From: Enteroscipio rubneri
Lineage (GTDB): Bacteria; Actinomycetota; Coriobacteriia; Coriobacteriales; Eggerthellaceae
Length of the DNA stretch: 64,000 bases
Assembly: GCF_002899715.1 (NCBI RefSeq)
Contig: NZ_PPEK01000002.1
Coordinates: 1-64,000 of the forward strand
Direction: 5' to 3'
Part shown: positions 17,464 to 26,117 of the stretch, piece after piece
How the letters are laid out: every line of letters begins with the position of its first letter
Position numbering within the stretch: position 1 is the first letter of the stretch
Notes under the pieces: model-generated
Database searches by the model: none
Seen by the model: only the letters and a program-made list of their open reading frames with translations
Told to the model about the DNA's origin: nothing
Program-made: the position numbers and the translations under genes

Positions 17464-18666
17464 ATGCCACAGCTGCCCGAGATCAGCTCGGTGAAAACGT
17501 CGAACGGCGCGGTTCGGCAGCCCGCGCGCGAGCGGCGGTTTCCCTGGCTGAACCTTCCCTTCATAATCGTGATCACCTGTGTGGTGGCTTACGGACTGGT
17601 CATCGTCTACTCCGCCGTGCGCGGGCAGGAGGACTACAGCTTCTCGCGCCAGGCAGCGGGCGTGGCGGTGGGCGCGGTGCTCATGATGCTCGTGTGGCGC
17701 TTCGACTACCGGAAGCTGTCCGACTTCACGACACTGTTTCTCATCGTCAACGTCGTGCTCATACTCTCGCCCCACATCCCCGGCCTCGGAACCGATGCGG
17801 GCATGGGCGCGCAATCGTGGATCAAGCTGGGCATTCAGGTGCAGCCGGGCGAACTCGCCAAGGTCACCGTCATCCTGCTCGACGCGAGCATCGTGGCGCG
17901 CTACGGCGGCAGGCTTGACGATCCGCGCGAGTACTGCAAGGCGCTCGGCATCATGCTTGTGCCGTTTCTGTGCATCATGACCCAGCCTGACCTGGGCACC
18001 GGCCTCGTGTACCTGTTCATCGCGGCGGTGGCGCTCGTGGTGGGCGGCGCGCGGCCGAAGTTCCTGTTGATCACCCTGGTCGCAGGCATTGCGGCGGTGG
18101 CTGCGGTGTTCGCTCTCGACGAGGTTCTGGCCACGCGCAATGCCGACGGCACCGTGGAGTACAAGCTGCTCAAGAACTACCAGCGAGCGCGCCTGCTCGT
18201 GTTCCTCGATCCCGAGCTCGATCCCACGGGTGACGGCTACAACCTTAAGCAGGCCCAGATCGCCATCGGTTCGGGCGGCCTGTTCGGCAAAGGGCTGTTC
18301 CAAGGCACGCAGCACTCTCTCGGTCTTCTGCCCGAGGCGCAGACCGACTTCATCTTCTGCGTGCTGGCTGAGGAACTCGGGTTTTTCGGTGTAATGGTGC
18401 TGCTCGCCCTGTACGCAGCGCTCGTTTTGATATGCTTCAACATCGCGAGGTCGGCTGGCGACCTGTTCGGCACGGTCGTGGTCATGTGCGTCGTGGGGAT
18501 GTGGCTGTTCCAGATCCTCGAGAACATCGGCATGGACTGCGGGCTCATGCCCATCACGGGCATTCCTCTGCCGTTCGTCAGCTACGGGTCATCGGGCATG
18601 GTGTTGAACTTCGTCATGCTCGGCATGATCGGCTCGGTGTGGACCCATAACGTATCCAAGCGGTAA
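17464..18666 (+). CDS. rodA: Peptidoglycan glycosyltransferase RodA (SEDS family)
   Basis: 400 residues with about ten membrane helices. SEDS hallmarks are visible: GAQSWIKLGIQVQPGELAK, QPDLGTGLVY, the extracellular loop with GDGYNLKQAQIAIGSGGLFG, and the C-terminal GIPLPFVSYGSSGM. It polymerises lipid II into glycan strands in partnership with PBP2. The GGAAAGGAGG ribosome site is strong. Gene order identifies it as RodA rather than FtsW. Confidence 0.95.
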   Translation: MPQLPEISSVKTSNGAVRQPARERRFPWLNLPFIIVITCVVAYGLVIVYSAVRGQEDYSFSRQAAGVAVGAVLMMLVWRFDYRKLSDFTTLFLIVNVVLILSPHIPGLGTDAGMGAQSWIKLGIQVQPGELAKVTVILLDASIVARYGGRLDDPREYCKALGIMLVPFLCIMTQPDLGTGLVYLFIAAVALVVGGARPKFLLITLVAGIAAVAAVFALDEVLATRNADGTVEYKLLKNYQRARLLVFLDPELDPTGDGYNLKQAQIAIGSGGLFGKGLFQGTQHSLGLLPEAQTDFIFCVLAEELGFFGVMVLLALYAALVLICFNIARSAGDLFGTVVVMCVVGMWLFQILENIGMDCGLMPITGIPLPFVSYGSSGMVLNFVMLGMIGSVWTHNVSKR

Positions 18667-18680
18667 GAAAAGGGGCGGTC

Positions 18681-19775
18681 ATGCAGCTACCCGTTGACAT
18701 AAAGGCGGTCATCGACGAGGCGCTCGATATCGACGAGGCGCGCCATACCGCGCTGTCGGTGAGTGTGTACTTAGACGATAGCGCTCCCAACGATTTGCAG
18801 GCCCATGTGCGCCAGGCGTTCGCGAGCGCCTCCCCGCACGCCCGCGTCTCGCTCACCTACCTGGACGGCAGGCCGTTCGCTCCCTTCGAGGGTGACGACA
18901 TGTCCGTGATCGTGGCCGGTCTGAACGAGAAGGTCGGTGCCTACGCCGAGGAGCTGCGCGCCGCAGGCGTGCCTGTCATGGTGGTCACGACGCTGCCTTC
19001 GATCGTTTTCGAGTTGGCTGCGCAACAGGGCCATCCCATTCCGAGCGGGGATGTGGCAGCGCCGAAGCCCCCGGTTCCGGTGCTGCCTGCAGACAGACGC
19101 GGCGCCGACGCCGCGGAGCGGCCGGTGGAGCCGTTCGTCCTCGACGACGAGGCTGTCGCATCGCTCGACGAGCGCATGGGCGGCTGGGTTATCGAGACGT
19201 GCAGGGAGAAGCGCCTCGCGTTTGCGCTCGCGTTCCCCTTTGCCCGCAAGCCCCTGTCGCTTGAGGCGGTGAATACGACCGCGTTGCAGAACGCGGGCGT
19301 GGGCCTGCTCGTCATCATCCCCGGCGCAGATCTGCCGGTCATGACGCTTAACCAGGCGAAGATGCTGCTCATGGTAGCTGCAGCCTACGGTGAAGAGCTC
19401 AACCTGGAGCGCGTGAAGGAGCTCGCGGCGCTTGTGGGCGGAGCATTCGCCTGCCGTGCGGTTGCGCGCCAGATCGTGGCGTTCGTGCCCGGCCTCGGTT
19501 GGGCGGTGAAGGCGGCTATCGGCTATGCGGGCACCGTTGCGATGGGCCGTGCGGCCATCCAGTACTACGAGGACGGCGCGACGCTGTCCACGCTCGCTCA
19601 GGCGGTGGCCGAAGCGCGCGACAAGGTGGTGCGGGCCGCTGCGGGCCGCGCGGCCTCCACGGCTCGCGCGACCGGCGCGAAGGCTGTTGCCGGCGTACGC
19701 GAGCGTGCGTCAGGGGCGGCGGCAAGCGCTCGGTCCGTGGCTGCGAAGCGGATCTCGTCCGGCAAGGCGCGCTGA
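18681..19775 (+). CDS. DUF697 family membrane-associated protein
   Basis: 364 residues. Residues about 1-115 form an unrecognised alpha/beta domain, which is followed by a proline-rich linker (about 122-145). The region from about 225 to 310 matches DUF697 (LNQAKMLLMVAAAYGEELNL, FVPGLGWAVKAAIGYAGT), usually found in putative GTPase-linked membrane proteins. The tail is rich in Ala, Arg and Ser and strongly basic. No GTP-binding motif is present. It begins 14 bp after rodA, so it is probably co-transcribed with the cell-shape genes, but no role is known. Confidence 0.8.
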   Translation: MQLPVDIKAVIDEALDIDEARHTALSVSVYLDDSAPNDLQAHVRQAFASASPHARVSLTYLDGRPFAPFEGDDMSVIVAGLNEKVGAYAEELRAAGVPVMVVTTLPSIVFELAAQQGHPIPSGDVAAPKPPVPVLPADRRGADAAERPVEPFVLDDEAVASLDERMGGWVIETCREKRLAFALAFPFARKPLSLEAVNTTALQNAGVGLLVIIPGADLPVMTLNQAKMLLMVAAAYGEELNLERVKELAALVGGAFACRAVARQIVAFVPGLGWAVKAAIGYAGTVAMGRAAIQYYEDGATLSTLAQAVAEARDKVVRAAAGRAASTARATGAKAVAGVRERASGAAASARSVAAKRISSGKAR

Positions 19776-19819
19776 GCGTCTTCGGACGATCGGCGTCGCG
19801 ACGAGCAAGGACGGTAAGC

Positions 19820-21754
19820 ATGATTGACCTTTGGCCGCGTCTTGAGCCCTTGCTCGCTGACGCAGAGCGTCCTGCGCGCTATCTGAACCACGAGTACGGA
19901 TGCGTGTACAAACCCGATGCAGACTTCCATTTTTGCATGGTGTATCCCGATACCTACGAGCTTGGCCAGGCGAATCAGGCGCTGCGCATACTTGTCAACG
20001 TCGTTAACGCACAGGACGGCATGGCCGCCGAGCGCGCGTTCCTACCCGCGCCGGCTCTGTGCGACACGCTGCGCGCCGAGGGGCTGCCGCTCTTTTCCAT
20101 CGAGAGCTGTGCTCCTGTTGCGCAGTTCGACGTCGTGGGCATCACGTTGCCGCACGAGCTGGCCGCCACCAATGTGCTGGAAACACTCGATCTGGCCGGT
20201 ATATCGCTGCACGCTTCCAAGCGGGACGAGGGCGATCCGTTCGTGGTGGCGGGCGGGCCCTGCGCATACAACCCCGAGCCCTACGCCCCCTTCTTCGACG
20301 CCTTCAGCATCGGCGAGGGCGAAGAGGCCCTGCCGGAAGGCCTTGCGCTCATCAAGCGGATGAGGTCCCAAGGCGCATTGCGGGCTGACATCCTTCGGGC
20401 GTTGGCGCGGATGCCGGGTTGGTACGTGCCCTCGTTCTACCGCTGGCGGAGCGAGGACGAGGCGCAGGATGGCGGATCGTGGATTGAGCCTGTGGAGGAG
20501 GGTCTTCCGACTGTCATCGAAAAGCGCCTGTTCACAAAGTTTGCGGAAAGTCCCGGTTGGGAGCCGTGCATCGTCCCGTTTACGGAAGTGGTGCACGACC
20601 GCTTAAATGTCGAAATACTGCGCGGCTGCGCACGCGGTTGCCGTTTTTGCCAGGCGGGCATGATGTACCGCCCCGTGCGCGAGCGTTCGGCTGACAACGT
20701 GGTGGAGTCGGTGGTGGCGGGCCTCGCGGCCACCGGTTACGACGAAGTGAGTCTGACGTCGCTCTCGTCGACCGATCATTCCCAGATTGCCGATATCCTC
20801 ACGCGCTTGAACCGCTCCTGCGATGGTAAAGGCGTGCGCATCTCGGTGCCGTCCCAGCGTTTGGACGCCTTCGGTGTGGATATGGCGGAATTGGTTGCCG
20901 GGCAGAAAAAGGGCGGGCTCACGTTCGCGCCTGAAGCCGGGACGCAGCGCCTGCGCGATGTCATCAACAAGAACGTCACAGAGGATGACCTGTTTGATGC
21001 CTTGGATGCGGCCTTCGCAGCCGGGTGGCGGCGTTGTAAACTGTACTTCATGATAGGGCTACCCACCGAAACCGACGACGACATCAAAGGTATTGCGAGC
21101 CTTGCTCAGCGCGCCTACGACCGCATGAAGGCAGCCACGCCGCCCGACCAGCGGGGGGGCCTGCGCCTGAGCGTTTCGTGCGCCCTGTTCGTGCCAAAGG
21201 CGCAAACACCGTTTCAGTGGGACGGCCAGATCACGCCGGAAGAGGCGCTTCGGCGCGTGCAGCTTCTGCGCCGCTCGGTGAAGTACAAGGCGGTCGACGT
21301 GCACTGGCACGACTCAGCCACCAGTTTCGTGGAGGCGGTCATGAGCCGTGCGGGCCGTGAAGCGGCTGCGTGGGTGGAGGCCGCCTGGCGGCGCGGGGCA
21401 CGTTTCGATGCGTGGTCGGAATGCTTTAACGAAGAAGCCTGGCACACAGCTGCTGATGAGGTGGGCATCGACCTGGAGGCCATCGCCCAGACATCGTACC
21501 CCTCGACGAGGGTCATGCCGTGGGCCCACGTGTCCACGGGCGTCTCGGAGCGCTTCCTCGCGCGCGAGCGCTCGCGCGCGGAAGCCGGCCGCACGACGCC
21601 CGACTGCACGTTTGGCGCCTGCTCGGCCTGTGGCGTCTGCCAGGCGCTCGATGCGGACAACGAGCTGGCCCAGCCCCGCGAGGCGAGCGGCTCGAATGCA
21701 GGCGGCGGGGCCGTCGCCCCTGCCCGCCGTTGCGAGGAGGCGCCCGATGCCTGA
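19820..21754 (+). CDS. TIGR03960-type B12-binding-domain radical SAM protein
   Basis: 644 residues. A cobalamin-binding-like N-terminal region (FHFCMVYPDTYELGQANQAL; VVGITLPHELAATNVLETLD) precedes a radical SAM domain with the cluster motif CARGCRFC (C270, C274, C277). A C-terminal cysteine-rich segment (TFGACSACGVCQA) is also typical. The family always pairs with the DUF2344 protein encoded next; its substrate is unestablished. The ATG at 19820 follows AAGGA, and the frame upstream overlaps the DUF697 gene and is not coding. Confidence 0.92.
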   Translation: MIDLWPRLEPLLADAERPARYLNHEYGCVYKPDADFHFCMVYPDTYELGQANQALRILVNVVNAQDGMAAERAFLPAPALCDTLRAEGLPLFSIESCAPVAQFDVVGITLPHELAATNVLETLDLAGISLHASKRDEGDPFVVAGGPCAYNPEPYAPFFDAFSIGEGEEALPEGLALIKRMRSQGALRADILRALARMPGWYVPSFYRWRSEDEAQDGGSWIEPVEEGLPTVIEKRLFTKFAESPGWEPCIVPFTEVVHDRLNVEILRGCARGCRFCQAGMMYRPVRERSADNVVESVVAGLAATGYDEVSLTSLSSTDHSQIADILTRLNRSCDGKGVRISVPSQRLDAFGVDMAELVAGQKKGGLTFAPEAGTQRLRDVINKNVTEDDLFDALDAAFAAGWRRCKLYFMIGLPTETDDDIKGIASLAQRAYDRMKAATPPDQRGGLRLSVSCALFVPKAQTPFQWDGQITPEEALRRVQLLRRSVKYKAVDVHWHDSATSFVEAVMSRAGREAAAWVEAAWRRGARFDAWSECFNEEAWHTAADEVGIDLEAIAQTSYPSTRVMPWAHVSTGVSERFLARERSRAEAGRTTPDCTFGACSACGVCQALDADNELAQPREASGSNAGGGAVAPARRCEEAPDA

Positions 21755-22457
21755 TCCGAGCCTGTTCCGTCTGCGCGTGACGTTCTGCAAGCAGGGGCGC
21801 CTCGCGCTGCTGTCGCACCTCGAGCTCGCGCGCGCCCTCGAGCGCGCCGTTCGTCGCGCGAGGCTGCCGTTCGCGGTGAGCCAGGGCTTCTCGCCCCACA
21901 TGAAGATCGCATTCGGCGCGGCGCTGCCCGTGGGGGTGGGCGGCACGCGCGAGCTGTTCGACCTTCAGATGACGCGCTACGTATCGCCCGAGCGCGCCCT
22001 CGAGGCGCTCCAGGCTGCGAGCGTGCCCGATCTCATGGTGAAGTCGTGCGAGTACATCGACTCACATGCGCTGGCGGCCTCCGCTGCGTTCCCTGTCAGT
22101 GCGTACCGTGCGCTCCTCTCCTGCGCGCCGGCCCAGCTGGCGGTGCCCGAGGGCGTTATGGTGATTCGCAAGAAGAAGGAGAAGGTGTTGCGCGTGGCGG
22201 AGTTCCTAGTAGGGGACATGGAGCTTACCGGCGCGACACTCGCCTTCTCGCTCGAGTCGAAGCCGACGGGCAGCTTGCGTCCCGATGTGCTGCTCGCGGC
22301 TTGCTGTGCGCAGGCGAACGGCGACGAGGAGGACCGCCCGCTCGCGCTGTTCGTAGAGAATGCCGAGCCGACTCTTATTGACGCGGATGCCTGCGGGCCC
22401 GACAACCCGTTGCGCGTAATCACCATCACTCGGATAGGGCAGCGGCCGGTTCGCTGA
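21747..22457 (+). CDS. TIGR03936 (DUF2344) radical SAM-associated protein
   Basis: 236 residues beginning with the family signature RVTFCKQGRLALLSHLELAR and QGFSPHMKIAFGAALPVGVGG. It overlaps the radical SAM gene by 8 bp and is the expected partner (in many genomes the two are fused). Function is unknown, although an RNA- or translation-linked role has been suggested from genome context elsewhere. It ends the operon that begins at mreB. Confidence 0.9.
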   Translation: MPDPSLFRLRVTFCKQGRLALLSHLELARALERAVRRARLPFAVSQGFSPHMKIAFGAALPVGVGGTRELFDLQMTRYVSPERALEALQAASVPDLMVKSCEYIDSHALAASAAFPVSAYRALLSCAPAQLAVPEGVMVIRKKKEKVLRVAEFLVGDMELTGATLAFSLESKPTGSLRPDVLLAACCAQANGDEEDRPLALFVENAEPTLIDADACGPDNPLRVITITRIGQRPVR

Positions 22458-22481
22458 GCCCTTCGCCGCGGCGGAAACGAA

Positions 22482-22504
22482 AGAACCCGCCGGTGGGCAG
22501 GTTC
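22482..22504 (-). terminator. Terminator of the downstream tRNA-Asp copy
   Basis: On the minus strand an AGAACC...GGTTCT stem with inner GCC/GGC pairs lies 12 bp past the tRNA 3' end, followed by CTTTCGTTTCC. It is also placed to end the plus-strand operon. Confidence 0.55.
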
Positions 22505-22516
22505 TCGAATGCGAAG

Positions 22517-22593
<77 letters not shown>

Positions 22594-22613
22594 ATGCTTT
22601 AGCAGCGGCGATT

Positions 22614-22642
22614 ATTCTACCGGGACTTGCCGATGAGCGCAA
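22614..22642 (-). promoter_or_regulatory. Promoter of tRNA-Asp copy 1
   Basis: On the minus strand TTGCGC (22637-22642) and TAGAAT (22614-22619) are separated by 17 bp, with the tRNA 20 bp downstream. The same -35 and spacing precede copy 2. Confidence 0.6.
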
Positions 22643-22830
22643 TACCCAATTTCCTCTCAAGGGCGGCTGCGCGGAAGCGCCAAAAGGGAGTCTGCAGCGG
22701 AATACGCCGGTAGGTCGAATGCGGTGCATGGCGAGAATCCGGCACAAGGCGCGCAGCTCCCCGATGCTGTTCGTGCGGCCGGGCACGGATCTTTAGGGCC
22801 GTTCGCGCAGGTGATTCGTGCGGCCGGGCA

Positions 22831-22858
22831 AATAAAAACCCGCCGAATCGGCGGGTTT
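22831..22858 (-). terminator. Intrinsic terminator of tRNA-Asp copy 2
   Basis: An 11-bp stem (AAACCCGCCGA with TCGGCGGGTTT, 22836-22858) has a minimal loop. On the minus strand it is followed by a TTTTTATT run. It lies 10 bp past the tRNA end. Confidence 0.85.
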
Positions 22859-22868
22859 CGCAAATAAG

Positions 22869-22945
<77 letters not shown>

Positions 22946-22965
22946 ATGCTTTAGCAGCGCGGATT

Positions 22966-22994
22966 ATATTACCGGTAGTCAGCGATCGGCGCAA
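22966..22994 (-). promoter_or_regulatory. Promoter of tRNA-Asp copy 2
   Basis: On the minus strand TTGCGC (22989-22994) and TAATAT (22966-22971) are 17 bp apart. An overlapping TATAAT three bases downstream is an alternative -10. Confidence 0.6.
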
Positions 22995-23396
22995 GCCCCT
23001 AATTTGAAAAAGTTAGGGCGGCGCGTCGTGAAGACGCGGTCGGAACGCGTCGGCTCATGGGGCCGCATTGCAGGTTCGGAATCGTCGCGGGCCGTCGTAT
23101 CGACGTCTCCTCGTTCTGGTCGGGTTCTAGAACGGTAGAAGAACACCGATTTCGGAACGATGAGCCAGCTTCGGGTGTGTACGGAGGCGTATCGACCCAT
23201 AGTTTTTATCGTGACCCGGCATTATTCGGGAAGAAAGGGGACGGTAGCCTCGCGGCCCGCTTTCAAATTTCCGAATTCGGTGGTTTTCCGCCTCGGAGGC
23301 CGCGCCGGATGCGACGGCTGGTGCGGTAGGCCGCCGGGGAGAGATCAGCCTTGTGCTGCGAAGGCCACATGCGGGTTCTGTGGTAAAAGAAACATT
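22995..23396. other. Intergenic region without a recognisable gene
   Basis: About 400 bp between the tRNA-Asp promoter and the MarR promoter. Base composition is visibly less GC-rich than the surroundings. Open frames here are short, lack ribosome sites and show no family motifs. Nothing else could be identified. Confidence 0.5.
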
Positions 23397-23439
23397 TTGA
23401 TGCAAAACTTCGAAGGAATGATAAAGTTTAGAATCTAAA
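23397..23439 (+). promoter_or_regulatory. Promoter and candidate operator of the MarR-ABC operon
   Basis: TTGATG (23397-23402) and GATAAA (23420-23425) are 17 bp apart and form a plausible promoter. The perfect 6-1-6 palindrome TTTAGAATCTAAA (23427-23439) covers the expected transcription start. It lies 33 bp ahead of the MarR start codon, which fits autorepression. Confidence 0.55.
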
Positions 23440-23472
23440 TTTAATACAAGAATGAGAGCGAGGAAGGTTGCG

Positions 23473-23964
23473 ATGACGGATTCGTTCGCCGAAATGAAGC
23501 GCGAGCTGTACGAGCTCATGCAGCGTTCGCGGCGCGGGAACTTCGCGCCGCCTCTGCCCGAAGGTGTGACGCCCTCCGAAGCGCGGACGATCATGATGGT
23601 CGCCGGGCTCAGGTGTGAGGGCGAGGACGTCAGACCGGGGCGGGTGGCCGAGATGACGCACACGACGCCGAGCGCGCTGTCCCAGACGTTCAAGACGCTC
23701 GAAGAGAAAGGTCTCATCGAGCGCCGCCGTGCGAGTGGAGACTACCGCGCCGTCACGGTGAGCTTGACCGAAGAGGGGGAGCGCGTCGCCGAAGAGGGTC
23801 GGCGCCTGCGCGACGAGCATATGGATGCGGCCATGGCGTACGTGGGCGTCGAGGAGATGCAGCACCTCGTCCGCATCATGCGCAAGATGACCGAATTCTA
23901 CGAGCAAGATTTCGAGCGCGCAGGCAAGAGCCGTGCCGAAGGAGATGACGCCCCGTGCGCATAA
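23473..23964 (+). CDS. MarR family transcriptional regulator
   Basis: 163 residues with a winged helix-turn-helix (about 50-110: RVAEMTHTTPSALSQTFKTL, EEKGLIERRRASGDYRAVTV, the latter being the wing). The ATG at 23473 is chosen because AGGAAGG lies 5 bp ahead; an in-frame ATG at 23452 lacks such a site. The gene overlaps the first ABC gene by 10 bp, so it probably regulates that exporter through the upstream palindrome. The ligand is unknown. Confidence 0.92.
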   Translation: MTDSFAEMKRELYELMQRSRRGNFAPPLPEGVTPSEARTIMMVAGLRCEGEDVRPGRVAEMTHTTPSALSQTFKTLEEKGLIERRRASGDYRAVTVSLTEEGERVAEEGRRLRDEHMDAAMAYVGVEEMQHLVRIMRKMTEFYEQDFERAGKSRAEGDDAPCA

Positions 23965-26117
23965 TCCGTTATTTGAAGAACTGCAAGGTCGCGGTGGTTC
24001 TCATCGTGTGCCTGCTCATCGTGCAGGCATTCACCGATCTTGCGTTGCCGAACTACACATCCGACATTGTTGACGTGGGCATCCAGCAGTCTGGTGTGGA
24101 GCACGCCGCCACTGACGAGATGACGGCGAAGACTCACGACGAGATTGCCATGATGCTACCGGCCGACGACGAGCAGACGTTCCGCGACGCCTACACCGAG
24201 ACGGACAGCGGTACGTACAAGCTGAACGACCAGGGCAAGAAGGAGCAGGAGGAGCTCGACCGTATGGTGGCCATGCCGCTTGTGGCCATCCACTACGCAA
24301 GCCAGATCCCCGACCTCGATCTCGACCAGGTGATGCAGGCCTACCAGACCGGCGCCATCGAGAAGCGGCAGATACTCGACATGCTCGACGAGGCGAAGTC
24401 CAAGATGGGCAATATGGGCGACTCCATTGTCGACCAGCAGGCCATCGCCGCAGCACGCGCTGAGTACGAGCAGCTGGGGTACAACCTCTCCGACATGCAG
24501 ATGGGGTACCTTCTGCGCGTGGGCCTCGTCATGCTCGGGCTCGCGGCGCTCGGCATGGCGGTGGCCGTGATCGTGGGCTTTATCGCCTCGCGTACGGCGG
24601 CAAAGGTGGGTGCGACGTTGCGCGCGAAGCTCTTCCGCCGCGTCGTGTCGTTCTCCGACGCGGAGGTGCAGTCGTTCTCCGCTGCTTCGCTCATCACGCG
24701 CGGCACGAACGATGTGCAGCTCATCCAGATGGTCACTGTCATGCTTTTGCGTATGGTGCTGTACGCGCCTATCCTGGCCATCGGCGGCATCATCATGGTG
24801 TCGCGCACGAACCTGGCCATGAGCTGGATCATTGTCTTGGCCGTTGCGGTCATCGGCGTGCTCATCATCGTGCTCATGAAAGTGGCCATGCCCAAGTTCA
24901 AGATCATGCAGAAGCTCATCGACCGGGTGAACCTCGTGTCGCGTGAGATGCTCACGGGTCTGCCCGTCATCCGCGCGTTCGACCGCCAGCCCTTCGAGGA
25001 GCAGCGCTTCGACGAGGCGTCCACGCGCCTCATGAAAACGCAGCTGTTCACGAACCGCGTCATGACGTTCATGATGCCGCTGATGATGCTCATCATGAAC
25101 GGCGTGTCGGTGCTCATCGTGTGGGTGGGCGGCTCCTACATCGACAACGGCACCATCCAGACCGGCGACCTCATTGCGTTCATCACCTACGCTATGGTCA
25201 TCATCATGAGCTTCCTCATGATCGGGATGATCTCCATCATGTTGCCGCGCGCCGACGTGGCCGCCCAGCGCGTGAACGAGGTGCTGGAGACGAAGGCGTC
25301 CATCTGCGATCCCGCGCCCGAGAAGGCGCGCGACGCCGAGCTTTCCGCGAGCACCGGCGGCGCGGCCATTGCGTTCAACGACGTGAGCTTCAAGTACAGC
25401 GATTCGGCCGAGTGCGTGCTCGAGCACCTCGACTTCACGGCCGAGCCCGGCACGACCACGGCCATCATCGGCTCGACAGGATCGGGCAAGTCGACCGTGG
25501 TCAAGCTCATCGAACGATTCTACGACGTCACCTGCGGCTCCATCACCATCGACGGGGTGGACGTGCGCGACGTGAGCCAGGAGGCGCTGCGCGCGCAGCT
25601 GGGCTACGTGCCGCAGAAGGCGTTCTTGTTTAGCGGCACCATCGAGTCGAACGTGGCCTACGCCGACGAGGAGATGCCCGCAAGCCGCGTGGAGGAGGCC
25701 ATCGACATCGCGCAAGCCTCCGAGCTCGTGGCATCGAAGGAGGAAGGGCTTGCCTCGCCTGTGTCGCAGGGCGGCACGAACGTGTCGGGCGGCCAGCGCC
25801 AGCGCCTGGCCATCGCCCGTGCGCTGGCCACGGAGGCGCGCGCGTACCTGTTCGACGATAGCTTCTCGGCGCTCGACTACAAGACCGACGCGGCGTTGCG
25901 CCAGGAGCTGCATGCGCGCCTAGGCGGCAAGACGGTAGTCATCGTGGCCCAGCGCATCTCGACGGTCCTGCACGCCGACAAGATCATCGTGCTCGACGAT
26001 GGGCGCATCGTCGGCCAGGGCGTGCACGACGAGCTCATGAAGACCTGCGAGGAGTACCGGGAGATCGCGATGTCCCAGCTGTCGGAAGCGGAGCTGAACG
26101 GAGGTGATGCGGCATGA
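23955..26117 (+). CDS. ABC exporter half-transporter (membrane + ATPase), degenerate-site subunit
   Basis: 720 residues with six membrane helices and a C-terminal ATPase. Walker A is GSTGSGKST, the signature NVSGGQRQRLAIARA, and Walker B ends LFDDS, with Asp where the catalytic Glu is normally found. This is the usual sign of the non-hydrolysing site in a heterodimeric exporter. Between helices 1 and 2 there is an insertion of about 140 mostly charged residues (about 30-175), far longer than in ordinary exporters and predicted outside the membrane. The GTG start overlaps marR. It is the partner of the next gene; the substrate may be a drug or lipid. Confidence 0.92.
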   Translation: MRIIRYLKNCKVAVVLIVCLLIVQAFTDLALPNYTSDIVDVGIQQSGVEHAATDEMTAKTHDEIAMMLPADDEQTFRDAYTETDSGTYKLNDQGKKEQEELDRMVAMPLVAIHYASQIPDLDLDQVMQAYQTGAIEKRQILDMLDEAKSKMGNMGDSIVDQQAIAAARAEYEQLGYNLSDMQMGYLLRVGLVMLGLAALGMAVAVIVGFIASRTAAKVGATLRAKLFRRVVSFSDAEVQSFSAASLITRGTNDVQLIQMVTVMLLRMVLYAPILAIGGIIMVSRTNLAMSWIIVLAVAVIGVLIIVLMKVAMPKFKIMQKLIDRVNLVSREMLTGLPVIRAFDRQPFEEQRFDEASTRLMKTQLFTNRVMTFMMPLMMLIMNGVSVLIVWVGGSYIDNGTIQTGDLIAFITYAMVIIMSFLMIGMISIMLPRADVAAQRVNEVLETKASICDPAPEKARDAELSASTGGAAIAFNDVSFKYSDSAECVLEHLDFTAEPGTTTAIIGSTGSGKSTVVKLIERFYDVTCGSITIDGVDVRDVSQEALRAQLGYVPQKAFLFSGTIESNVAYADEEMPASRVEEAIDIAQASELVASKEEGLASPVSQGGTNVSGGQRQRLAIARALATEARAYLFDDSFSALDYKTDAALRQELHARLGGKTVVIVAQRISTVLHADKIIVLDDGRIVGQGVHDELMKTCEEYREIAMSQLSEAELNGGDAA

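Noticed and set aside
19499-19819. Extended N terminus for the radical SAM protein
   Set aside because: The extension overlaps the DUF697 gene in another frame, is Arg/Gly-rich, and the conserved protein begins at 19820 behind a ribosome site.
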